Source of the DNA: Isochrysis galbana
Lineage: Eukaryota; Haptophyta; Isochrysidales; Isochrysidaceae
DNA: 64,000 bases
NCBI GenBank assembly: GCA_018136815.1
Contig: CM030936.1
Span: 5,431,774-5,495,773, forward strand
Reading direction: 5' to 3'
Shown here: positions 41,557 to 51,807 of the stretch, piece after piece
Numbering within the stretch: the first letter of the stretch is position 1
Layout of the letters: each line of letters opens with the position of its first letter
Translations under genes and position numbers: made by a program
The notes under the pieces: model-generated
Told to the model about the DNA's origin: nothing
Database searches by the model: none
What the model saw: only the letters and a program-made list of their open reading frames with translations

Positions 41557-42438
41557 ATGGATATGGAAGTGTTATGCACAACCACTTACAGGTTAGAGGG
41601 TGATGGGCTGGAGATCCTACTAGTCCACGATGCGCTGGAGGCGTTGCGCGAACGCGGCCGCCGATTGGGCAAGGAGGGGGGGGACCTGCCAAATTTGGCT
41701 GCCATCCTCAGGAGCAACGAGCCGATTCGCGTGGGCCTTGCAACAATGGAGTACTTCGAGGCTCCCCGCCATAACCAATGGTTTAGAGGGAGCTTTTCTG
41801 CTGTGGGGCATTCGACTTGGACCATCTCTTATGCCGACGGCTCGACACTCGTGATGGACAATGAGAACGAGGCAAGGAGTGCAATAGATGTGTGTGCCCT
41901 TCCTCAATGGAGGAAACTGGTGGCGAAGGTGAAGAGTGCATTCGACTATTTGGAAGATCGTCTCACAAATCAATGTGCCACTCCCTATTGGTGTAGAGAG
42001 CAACATCGCATAACGGGGCTTCTCCGCGCTTTTAATCCGGCGTTCGCATACGGTAAAGTCGATTCAGCGTGGGTGCACCAACTTGCAGACTTACCTTGCT
42101 TTGCCCATCTCCCGGGCGTCACACATCTGCTTCAGAGTGAGCTTTCAGACTACGTTGTGGCATGCAGGGGTACTCAATTTGACCATAGGGACGTCAAAAC
42201 ATTCACGTCAGATGTGTTAGCTTGGTGGGCCGCCAATTGTACGAAGTTCCCTACATGGGCCATTGCAGCAAGGACTGCATCATTTTCTCTCAGCCCTAAT
42301 TCTGCATCGTGTGAACGTGTCTTCTCATTGCTCCAATGTGTGTTTGGTCCCGATCGTGCTGAATCTTTGGCAGATCAGATTGAGGCCTCCATCATGTTGC
42401 GATTCAATAGCAACCAGCGTAACCGCACGTCAATGTGA
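41557..42438 (+). pseudogene. hAT-family transposase, C-terminal remnant, 293 aa
   Basis: Encodes the end of a hAT transposase. The C-terminal dimerisation region is clear: LAWWAANCTKFPTWAIAART, then LSPNSASCERVFSLLQCVFG and a final helix. The N-terminal BED zinc finger and the first catalytic Asp region are missing, as full hAT transposases are about 600-700 aa. The frame is intact, and the GGATAT-rich right terminus follows at 42600-42735. It is a truncated element; whether it is transcribed cannot be judged. Confidence 0.85.
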
Positions 42439-42599
42439 TTGTGTTTGTAGTCAAATAATATATTGCCTCATCACATCTCAAGATCAAGACATGTATTGTA
42501 TTGCTAGTAGGTTAGGAATAAGGATAAGCAAGAGAGCTGTGAGCAAAGAGCACAGAGCCAGAAGAGCTTTTTTTTACGCAACGGCGTGCATGCGCGTAT

Positions 42600-42735
42600 G
42601 GCGTATGGCGATGCGGATATATGGATATCTCCGGATATTTCTTGGATATTTGGGCCGATTTTCTGGATATATGGGAGATATTTCCAATGGATATTTGGGT
42701 GAAAAATTGTGGATATTTTGGCCTACCCCTAGAGT
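42600..42735 (+). repeat. hAT right end with GGATAT subterminal array
   Basis: At least seven GGATAT units in 120 bases, ending in TTTTGGCCTACCCCTA, the complement of a TAGGGGTAGGCCAAAA-type hAT terminus. It follows the transposase remnant. No copy of the left end is present. Confidence 0.7.
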
Positions 42736-43001
42736 GAAACCTTCTCAAAAACAGTTTTTTCCCCTTCCGGTCGTGATTATGAGATTTGTTTGTAATTTGT
42801 AATTTGAGTTCGGCCGAATCTCGTTTCGCTAGAGTAGCGTTCTCTACAACTCATCACGTTCTCGCTAGAAGCCCTGGGTTACACGAGTTCGCTGGCTGGG
42901 AACAACGATCTACAATCTACAAGTCTTCCACTCTTTACTCTACGCAATATCCGTCATTCGATCTCTAGCTCTAGATGCGCCGCGAGGATGCGCCAGGGGT
43001 T

Positions 43002-43027
43002 GGGGGGGGGGGGGGGGGGGGGGGGGG
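43002..43027 (+). other. 26-base G run upstream of GH16
   Basis: An uninterrupted G homopolymer 80-105 bases before the GH16 start codon, on the coding strand. It is a possible quadruplex or length-variable tract. Confidence 0.9.
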
Positions 43028-43106
43028 AGTCTCTGATACCCGATCCGCACAGCACCTCGCCCGACGGGAGGTGCGCCGCCTCTTCTCCGCTCACCCTTTC
43101 TTTGTG

Positions 43107-45180
43107 ATGAGGCTCTCCGCCATCCTCATCGCCACGGCGGGAGCCACGCTCGCACACGAGGACGAGTGCTGCTGGTGCGACCCAAATACTCCCAAAGCGG
43201 CGCGAACCATCGTCGGCTCTGACTCGCAGATCTACAAGCTTGTGTTCTCCGATGAGTTTGACGACTCGAATCGCAACTTTGCCAACGGGCATGACACCAA
43301 GTGGACCGCCCTCGACATCGGCGACACGTCGAATAAAGGCGCCGCATTCTACCTTCCTGAACAGGCCGAGGTGCTCGAAGACAAGGACTTTGGTGTGACC
43401 AGTCTGCGAATTCTAACCGAGGCGAAGAACCACACTGGTGACTCGCCTACGGGTGAGAAGGGTATCTTTATGCCGTATAGGTCGGCAATGCTTCAGTCGT
43501 GGAACAAATTCTGCTTCACCGGTGGTATTCTGGAATTCCGGGCGCGCTTGCCCCGTGGTGGTGGTTACTGGCCTGCGCTCTGGGCCTTTGGCAATCTCGG
43601 ACGTGCTGTCTATCAAAACTCCAACACAGGGCTATGGCCATGGTCCTACGATGAATGCGACCCAGACTTGCAGCTCCCTCCGACTGATCCGCCTCAGCGC
43701 ATCTCTGCATGCGATGACCATGACTTCACATCTGAAGGTCTGCTTCCCTTCCAAGGTCGTGGTGCGACCGAACTCGACGTGCTCGAGGGTGCAGTCACGA
43801 ATCAGGGCTTCGGCTCATATGGCGTTGGCTCTGTGCAGCTTTCGCCAGGTATCCCATCTTACTTCCGGCCGCCTATGTTCGGTTTCCCCACGGAGTCCGG
43901 TCCAGGGTCATGGTACTCTGGTCTCACTTTTGGCCCTAAGGGCAAGCCCAACAATGGGTGGTATGGTCCGCCCTGGGGATCGGAGTGCCTGACCGGATGC
44001 CCCGACGCACTCTCGGGAGGCATTGTTGAGATCGACAACTTTGACACCAAGTATTGGACATACCGCATGGAGTGGAAAGTAGGGCCAAAGGGCCACATCT
44101 CGTGGTACTATGACGGCGAGTTCGTGTGGTCAATGGCGGGCTCCTCGTTCGGAGAGTACAAAATCTGCTCGGAAAAGCCAGGGTCGCCAACAGAGTGCAT
44201 GAGAACACCCAAGCGTCAGGTGAGTTTAATCTACGCTATCTCCCAGCTGCTGTGCAATGTATGCCGTGACGTGTGAACTCGCCTTCTGTTCCCCTTTCCG
44301 CTCAGGTGCCGAACGAGCCGATGTCCCTCGTGATAAATACCGCCATTGGTACATGGAACGGAGGCGCCTCCGCCATCGACAACCTGCACTGGCCTGCATC
44401 TTTCTGGGTCGACTATGTTCGCCTCTGGCAGCATGAGGTGAAAAAATATTGCAGCATAAATCTCTGTGGGGACGCGGTGTGGCAGGGAGGAGGCGCGCGT
44501 GGTGGTGGTGGTGGTGGGGCGGGGCTTCAATAGATACGAAAAGGCGGTTGACCATCATGTCTCGTACTGTTCTGCAACGTTAGGTAAATATCGGTTGCTC
44601 ACCTCCCGATTTCCCCACCAAGGAGTACATCGAAAAGAACGCCGGACTCTATGGCGAGCCAGTTGCGCCGCTTGGCACCGACACCTGCAAGGAGATGTAC
44701 CCCCAATCGGCCTATGATCACGCTGATGCGATCATGGAGAGGGCCAAACATGTGCGTGAGATGAGGCAAACCAACCCGCACTTCGCCAAAGCTGCCAAGC
44801 TGGCTGAGGCCCACCGGGCCGAAGCGGAGGCGGGGCACGAGGCTGCTGAGAAAGCTGCCGAGGCGGCGGCCACCGGTGGTGCTCCGCCTGTTGCCGCTGT
44901 GGTGACCAACGCTCCTCTGGACGCCACAGTCCTTGCCACGATGGGGCGGTCCACCCCGACGATCGACTTCCAGCCACGCTCGGTCCCGCGTACACATACT
45001 GTTGCCCCGACGTCATCTGAACCTGTGTCGGAGCAGCCGTTCCAGTCAAAGATGTCCCTACTAGTGGGAGCTTTCGCCGCCGCCGCCGTCTTCGCCGCCG
45101 CCCTCGTCTACCAACGCAAGCGCCGCCGCTCATACGACGTCTTCCAAGAGCCACTTGCCAGCTCTTACCGTGGCCTCTAA
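43107..45180 (+). CDS. GH16 family beta-glucan synthesis protein (SKN1/KRE6 type), 3 exons, 613 aa
   Basis: Probably a transglycosylase or hydrolase acting on beta-1,3/1,6-glucan in the secretory pathway or cell surface. Exons are 43107-44219, 44306-44437 and 44584-45180, all phase 0. The start was chosen for its signal peptide (MRLSAILIATAGATLAHEDE). Upstream codons are encoded by a G run. The catalytic motif ELDVLE (E-x-D-x-x-E) is intact at about residue 223. Other family marks are FSDEFDD, GGGYWPALWAFGN and FWVDYVRLWQ. The C-terminal third has an Ala/Glu-rich linker and a final transmembrane helix (SLLVGAFAAAAVFAAALVY) with a basic tail, so it is a type I membrane protein, whereas fungal KRE6/SKN1 are type II. 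It is followed on the same strand by GH5. Confidence 0.9.
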
Positions 45181-45809
45181 GCAGCCCAATACCCTCACCG
45201 GGATGAATGCACAACCTTGGCTAACATTTGTATGACCAAGGGTATCAGATCAGGAGCCTCGTCACAGCTCTTTTTCGTTCTACATTCATGCTCCGTCCTC
45301 GACGATGGAGTTGTGCTGCCTTCAGGCATTGGCAAATGGTGCATAGATGCATGTTCTCGTGAGAAATGTTGACGTTGGGGAGTGCGTGGGACGCCACATG
45401 ACATGGTACATGTTGTTTCGCACTCAAAGCCGATTATGTGCACGAACCTTTGAAGGGCACCGTCCTTGAAAGACAGCATTTGAATGGCCTCAAGCCTCGA
45501 GGCGTTAATCTTCTCAGCCAAATCCTATGGGGTGCCATGGGATCAGCTTCGGTGCTCATTCATGTAGGCTCCCTTCGTTAAGGCTCGTGTGTCGTGCTTC
45601 ATCTACCCCTCACTAAGATTCAAGGTGTCGCGTAAAGGGACTTATGAGCATCGATCAAAGCAAAGTGGGCATGCTTGGTATTCTCGTTCTCGCACATTGG
45701 ACCTTGGACCATCAAGTGGACCGGCCGATTGCGTGTCATCACTCTCACACAATCATCATGCCACTACAATCATAGCATGTGTAGCTTAATGTGCTATGTG
45801 AAACCCACT
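45181..45809. other. GH16-GH5 intergenic, no certain gene
   Basis: A weak minus-strand exon candidate (about 45531-45451) encodes LAEKINASRLEAIQMLSF after a possible acceptor, but no partner exon was found. Otherwise nothing. Confidence 0.3.
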
Positions 45810-45915
45810 ACAACTAAGTTTATTCTTAGTTCACATGGGCGGTAGGCACCTCGTGCCCTCCCCCCCGGGCTCCAACTCCCCTCTAGGGGTCTCTCAGAAC
45901 TAAGTTGATACTTCA
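45810..45915 (+). repeat. Repeat H, copy 1
   Basis: Starts CAACTAAGTTTATTCTTAGT and ends with the related GAACTAAGTTGATACTT. Other copies start at 54226, 54808 and 56810. Confidence 0.65.
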
Positions 45916-46340
45916 TTCAAAAAAAAAGATCTGAAGATTCAGGGCTACACACCTATCGCGACGCTAGACCAATGCCAATGCACACCCTACTTTGCTACGT
46001 CGGTCAGCGCCCTTTCCCCCCCTCGCTTTCAGGGCTACACCTACACCTATCGCTAAGACAGTATCTGTATCTACCATCGCACATCAGACATCGCCCTTCT
46101 ATCCCCTCACTGCGCCTCCTCGCCTTCCCCCCCTCCTTGCTTTATCTTTGTCGTCTCTTTGTCGTCGGGGGTGCGGCCCGCTGGCGTACACTACCATGGG
46201 GCCCCGGTTGTGGATGCGTGTCCAGGGCAGGCCTGTTGGGTCGTGCACTTGTGTTCTTTTTTTGGGGGGGGGGGGGGAAGTCTTGTAGGGGCCCAACGTT
46301 CAATGGGCTCGGCAGATGGGTGATTTCGACGAGAGTTCGG
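45915..46340 (+). repeat. Dispersed repeat A, long copy
   Basis: Begins with an A run and GATCTGAAGATTCAGGGCTA, then CACACCTATCGC. A second CAGGGCTACACC start lies at 46029. It ends after the TTTGTCGTCGGGG, GGCAGGCCTGTTG and TTTTTTTGGGGG blocks. A gene-free upstream region of GH5 follows to 46503. Confidence 0.7.
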
Positions 46341-46503
46341 CGCGCGGCCTGCCCGCTTGGCGTGACCATCCGTCCGGGTGGAGTGAGAGTAGTGGTACTA
46401 ATGCTCAGTTAGATTATTATAGGTTTGACTGTGGCTGTGGCGCGTCGGCAAAGAGTCGACAAAGAATACCGGGAGGGGGGCCGCCATCTCGCCGTGCACC
46501 TCA

Positions 46504-48812
46504 GTGGAGAAGAGGGTCCGGGTCGCTAGATCCGTGCGTCTGCGCCCGCCGCCGTCGGAGTTCCTCTCGACGGCTCGCCAGTGTGAACCCCACGCTGGCC
46601 CCCTCGACAGCCTCGGGAACGCAACGGGTGGCCATATGGTGCGATGTATTAGCAGGCAGTCTAACGACTCTCCAGCGGCTGGCTGCGCCTCGTGGTGCAA
46701 GGTGGCGCAGTCGAGAGCACATTGCGAGTGGTGCAAGTGCCGTAGTTGTGACTTCTGTCCAGGCACTGCGGACCATCCGGCAGAGCTCGTCGCAAGCCCG
46801 GAGATCGTATTGCCTCCGCGATACGACTGCACGCCTGTACCACCACAGCGCGTGGCTGGTCCGCTTCGTCTCACCGCCTGCGGGCCAGACCTCTACTCGT
46901 CCGATGGCCACCCAGAGCCTATTCTTCTCAATGGTGTAAACATGTACCTTGAATGGCGCATGCCACCGCTCTATGACGCCAAGGCTATTGGTGACGTCGA
47001 AAGCGTACGTGCACATCTGCCTGGGGCCAATCTTATCCGCTTTGTTGGTGTCTTGTGGAAGGACTCCATCAAGGAGTCCGATGGGCTGGAGTGCAGCACC
47101 TCCGACGTCAATAGTGGATATCTGAGGACTGACTGCCTGCGTGCGATGGATACAATGATGGAGCAAGCAACTGAAGCAGGACTCTGGGTCATTCTAGCCG
47201 CACGCGCAAAGTACGCGGCAGGATACACTTGGCCAGAGCAACCTGATGTGTGGCATGATACTGAGCTACGGACCAAAATGCTCGAGATGTGGACATTTTT
47301 GGCTGCAAGATATCGGCACCTTGATCGTGTGGCAGGGTATGAAATCATGAGTGAGCCTCGAACAAAGGTGGTCTCCCAAGAATATGTCATGGAATTTTTG
47401 CAGGAGGGCTGCGATGCCATAGCGAAAGGTGATCCGCGCGGCCTGTGTGTGGTTGGGCCAGCGCCCTATTACAAGGTTTGGAACTTTAATGAAGCCGTGC
47501 TATTGCACCGACGGAACATCTTGTACACCTTCGACTTCTTTATTCCATGGGCGCTCGTCACCACAGATAGCAGCAAGTCTGACGCATCCTATCCGTCGCG
47601 CATGCGATGTGCTAGTGTGTACGACACTTGGTGGAACAACTTTTGCTCTAGCCCAGAGGAAATGGTAATGATTGATGACACTTGGCTGACAGCCATCATA
47701 GACGACATACCAGGTCGAATGCGTCGTGAATACGGCGTCCCGGTTTACTGCAATCAGTGCGTGGCCGAAGCCCGTAGATATGTGCCAGTGCTTATTAGTC
47801 CTGCGAATCAAGCATGACTCGTGTCGTGCCCTGCCCTGGTTCAATCCATAGGTGGGGCGCAAAAGGTGAATGGCTAGCCATTCATGGCCGACTCAAGTAC
47901 ACTGCAGGACTACTCTCACGGTTTACAAGCCGAAACATCTCCTCTTCATACTGGATTTGGAGGTCCATGCAGAAGGGCGGTCGACCACTCGATGATCAGG
48001 TTTGGGGATTCGAACTTGTGCACAATAACGGCTTGGAGGAGGGCCTCGACACGGAGATGATTCAAGTGCTTGCTGATGGGTTTTCAAACAGCTTACATCG
48101 CACAATAGCTTTGTTGCCTCCGTCTCCAAAACGATCAGGATCCCCGCAGGCTGATTCCTTGTCGCCATCGACTTTTCAAAGCCCGCTGCAAGATTCTTCT
48201 ACCGGCTCGACACCAAACGCCTCGATCGTTCGACTGGATTCGACCAACGTACCGATTTCACGTGGACGGTTGTCTCGCGATGAGGTGAATGGATTCAGTC
48301 TAGGGCAAGAAATCCTGCTCGTCGTTGGTATCTCATCTACATCAGCACTTCTGACTCTGTCTATTATCGGCCTTTGCATAGCCTCCCGTCGTCACGCAAA
48401 GACAAGACAGACACATCCTTCGACTCGCCATGTGGGCTCACGATGGGGCATGTGGAGTCAAGGGAAGGTGCTGAAGTACGCCCATTTGCAACCCAACACA
48501 AGCATGAGCATGAAGGAAGTCAGCATCAAGGAAGGCAGCCATTCCGGCTTGTGGACTAATATTTCTACAAATGGAACGAGGCCTTCTGGTCTGACGTCGG
48601 ATATGGAAAAGCTTGCAGCAACCACTAGAGGGAGAAGGTTTGTTCGCCGCACTGGCAAGTTGATGCACTCGGTGAAAGCACAAAATAGAAGCACGCGATC
48701 AACCCGCCCCTATTCTACGGATAATGAACAAGTGCAGGCGTTTGATGCTATGCATGACGATGGTGTCAATACAATTGGGCTTGCCACTATGGGAACAATC
48801 ACACGCATTTGA
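46504..48812 (+). CDS. GH5-like glycoside hydrolase, membrane-anchored, atypical active site, 2 exons, about 737 aa
   Basis: A (beta/alpha)8 clan GH-A protein. Exons are 46504-47756 and 47852-48812, joined CA|G. This removes a premature stop and restores VYCNQWGAKGEW. The N-terminal start is uncertain: there is no signal peptide, and another exon upstream is likely. A Cys-rich module at about 57-85 (CASWC...HCEWCKCRSCDFC) precedes the barrel. Barrel marks are NGVNMYLEW, NLIRFVGVLW, GYEIMSEPR (acid/base Glu284, with Ser instead of the usual Asn) and PVYCNQWG, where Gln418 occupies the place of the nucleophile Glu. A transmembrane helix (ILLVVGISSTSALLTLSIIG) and a basic 130-residue tail follow. 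Whether it is catalytic is doubtful. A role in beta-glucan processing with GH16 is inferred. Confidence 0.82.
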
Positions 48813-49039
48813 TGGATGTGGTTGTGTGGTTGCTTGTGCGTGCGTGCGTGCCGCATACGCGACAGTAGTGCTGCATTGGGGTTAGGCAGGAATATCAACA
48901 TATCGTAAAACATATTTGGGTACGATTTCGCGTGTTGCGGGCGGAGTGGGGTGGCTGTGGCTGTGGCTGTGGATTGGTACTCAAATGATTGTTGAGACAT
49001 GGTGTTGTGGTTAGGGGGAGAGCCGCTCTTTATGTATCT
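48813..49039. other. GH5 downstream region
   Basis: Short TGCG (GTGCGTGCGTGCGTGC near 48836) and GGCTGT microsatellites. Nothing else is recognised. Confidence 0.5.
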
Positions 49040-49237
49040 GTCGGAGCGAGAAGCTCGTTTCCTCTTTGGAAACGAGCCGCGAGGGCGCACCGGCGGCTAG
49101 CGCGGCGCTCGGTTCATCCGGGGAGCCCGGAACGGGCTCATCGGGAGAACGGGGAAGGCAATTGACGGGCATGTGAAATAGACGGGAAAGTGGCACGGAA
49201 CGCGAATCGGAGGGACGAAGGACGTAGGAAAGAGAAA
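49040..49237 (+). repeat. Dispersed repeat G, copy 2
   Basis: A near-identical copy of 14487-14700, including GGCGCACCGGCGGCTAGCGC and CATCCGGGGAGCCCGGAACG. Confidence 0.8.
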
Positions 49238-49369
49238 GGGCGCAGTGAGCAGATACCGCTGGCTTGGGACTCGTAGGGACTCGTAGACTTGCTGAAAGGA
49301 TAACTCGGAAGACTCGGGGCTTGGGGGTACTCAGGGGTTGCAGGTCACCAACAGGCGCTACACAGTGTG

Positions 49370-49995
49370 CGGAAATTTCCTCTCACATTCCCTAGGTCCG
49401 CTACCCTTGGCTTGTAGTAGGTCCTTGCTTCTTATTTCTTCTCGGTCAAGGTTTTGGCGAGCGAGTCGGTTGCTCTATCCGCTCGAGATTTGAGGTTTAA
49501 TTTGCCAACTCCCCTTGGAGATCGGTGTAGGTTCGCTTCTTAGGTGAGGGAATCTTTCCCCTTGATGCAAGTTACATGCAAGCCCTTGGCCCCTTTGGTG
49601 TTTCTTCCCCTTGGCTGCTACTCAGGGTTGTTCGTTAGAAGCGTCTAGAAGGTTCACGCTACACGGCAAGATTTCTTCCGTCGTGAAGATATCTCGTTGC
49701 GATCTGTGTCCGAAGTGATCGCCGTGGTCGCGCGACATGACGCTCCCCTTCGGACTCTCCGCCACGTGGGAAGTTACAAGGGAGACACGCTCCGGCCGTC
49801 GCTGCTCGCTGCGGAGTCTCTCTCTCTCTCGCTCTCTCTCTCCGTCTTTCTCGCGACGTGTTTGGGATATCGGTGATTTGGGGTCGCGGTTGCTTGATAA
49901 TTTGTAATTTGCTTGGTTTGGGTGAATGATTCCGGTGTGTTCGTGAGTCGGTGTATCCTGTTGGTCTCAGCATCGTTGTCCGTCGTTGTTCGCTG
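49370..49995 (+). mobile_element. LTR-like repeat C, copy 2
   Basis: Matches 58195-58625 in reverse over about 430 bases with few changes, and 35060-35645 more distantly. It continues through the CT microsatellite and GTGAATGATTCCGGTGTGTT to a TTGGTCTCAGC string that might be a primer site. It lacks the TGTCGCAT start, so it is truncated. Confidence 0.65.
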
Positions 49996-51807
49996 CGTCG
50001 CTGCACTCAAGCAGTCTAGGCTCCCTCCCTGAGGGAAGAGTTCTTTGTAGGTCTAACAATCTCTTACAATCCAACACTCTAGGGCCGCTAGGAGCGCCTC
50101 ACCGCCCCACAGCCCTTCGTTCGCCGTTCGTTCCCAGTCCAGACACCCAAATGGGGATGCCCGACGCCCATCCAGAATTTCATTCACCCGACTCCCGGCG
50201 GGGAGGAGGGCCAAATCGCCGCGCTAACCGCCGGTGCTGCTCGCGACGGAGTGGCTCAGAGCCCTCCGGCTCCGCTCGACTCGACAGGGAAGCGCCGCGA
50301 CCAGCGACCAGCGCCGTGCGGGTGCGGGCGAGCAGGCTAGGTATGTGCATGGCCTCTGCTGCCCAGATAGGCTGCAAGGAAGGCCCACAACAGCCGCTGG
50401 AGGCCTCTTGTGCCGTGGGCGTGCGCCGAGCCCCCGGCCACCTTCACGTATTCACTCAGCTCGTCGTGAATTTGTACTCAACGACTACTTTAGGCATGGG
50501 GGGCGCGTTGTCTCGTCCACGATGCGCGCTTGTCCACGAAGCGGCAGCCTAATACTAAAAACCATTCAGACAAGAACAGACCAGATTCGTGGCGCATCAG
50601 CCCGCCGAGAACATCGGTGAAACGAACTCTCTCCCCAAACCAACTGTGCTCGCCCACCGCCGCCCGCCGGCGGCATGTTTTTTCACATTCTCGAGATCAA
50701 ATTTTAAAGATTGTCCAGAGTCCAGAGGCGGCTCTCGCCTCTTTGGCTCGTCTCAAGCAGGACGACGGCATCCCCAGACTTCTCTCAAGTCTATACGTAT
50801 AACCACGTGGTCGTTCGTCATATGATTTCCCGCCCATCATCTTTTTCTCTCTCCTCGGCGGCGCCTCTCGCGCGTGCCAACCAACCCCTCCCCCCCTCTC
50901 TCTCTTCTGCTCCCGTGCGACCACATCACACTACGTCCGCCAACACTTTGGAATTTTTCAGCCTTTTTACATATCTTTCCGCTGAGTCTTCTTCTCCCCC
51001 AACATATTCTTCCTCTCGCAGCCTCCAACTATTCCCATCACGTTCTCACCTTACCGGACCCCTTTGATCCATTAACTTGGGTCTGGATCCCGCTGCCAGT
51101 CCGTTTCCTAGACTGCGCTCTCAAGCTCTCTCCCCACCCCTCCCTCCGGTGAAGCTCGCCCCTCTCGTAAACCCCTCCGTCCCTCCTCCTTTGGGCGCAG
51201 TCACCAGCTGACCCGACCCGCACGAGAGCCTCGCCCTTCACGCATCCACCTCACGTGCCAGCCACGCCCCCATGCCCTTTAGAAGCAGAGATTCGCGAAG
51301 AGGCGGGGGAGAGACGAGTTGAGTGGTAGGAAGGCGAAGGGGGGAGAGGGGCGCGCCGGGGGGCGGGAGGGAAAGGGAGGGGGTGCGTCTTGAGGGAATA
51401 GTCGGACTGTGTGTGTGCGCGCGCGCGTGCCACCAATGCCCACCACCTTTGCGAGCATTTCCGGCATCCATCCCTTCTCCATCGCGCTCTCCTCTCCTTC
51501 TCCCACACCGTCTCTTATCCAACCCTCCACCCTTGCGCTGCCTCTCCCGACCCGACCCCTCCATATCTCAACTCCCCATTTCCCCGATCCCTCTGTTCTG
51601 CGCCCTGCCCTCGCCCCGTGCCTGGCTGCGTCGTACCGCTTCCCCCTCTTTGCCTTCCTAGCCCTCCCCCGCCCCCCCCCCACACCTCCTGTTTCCGTTG
51701 CTCTTTTTCGCTCGCCCACTGCCCCCGTCCCTCCTTGCGCTCTCCCTCATGCTTTTCCTCCCATGCGTTCCCCAATGGTCGCACTGTCTCGCTGCGCTAT
51801 TTACAGG
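49996..51807. other. Gene-poor stretch upstream of the PG-rich-repeat gene
   Basis: C- and T-rich sequence with several open but compositionally biased frames on both strands. A TTTACAG acceptor at 51800-51806 sits directly before the first coding ATG of the next gene, suggesting a 5' noncoding exon in this region. No other gene is supported. Confidence 0.4.

Noticed and set aside
45195-45521. 108-codon minus-strand ORF
   Set aside because: It starts without ATG. Only its first 26 codons look protein-like and no connecting exon was found, so it is left as a remark.
46316-46939. 207-codon plus-strand ORF overlapping the GH5 start
   Set aside because: It lies in another frame over the Cys-rich GH5 segment and repeat A. 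The GH5 frame continues into clear barrel motifs.
51158-51719. Open Arg/Gly-rich minus-strand and Pro/Ser-rich plus-strand frames
   Set aside because: Compositional artefacts of a C/T-rich tract. There is no conserved motif, and they precede the true first STPGR exon.
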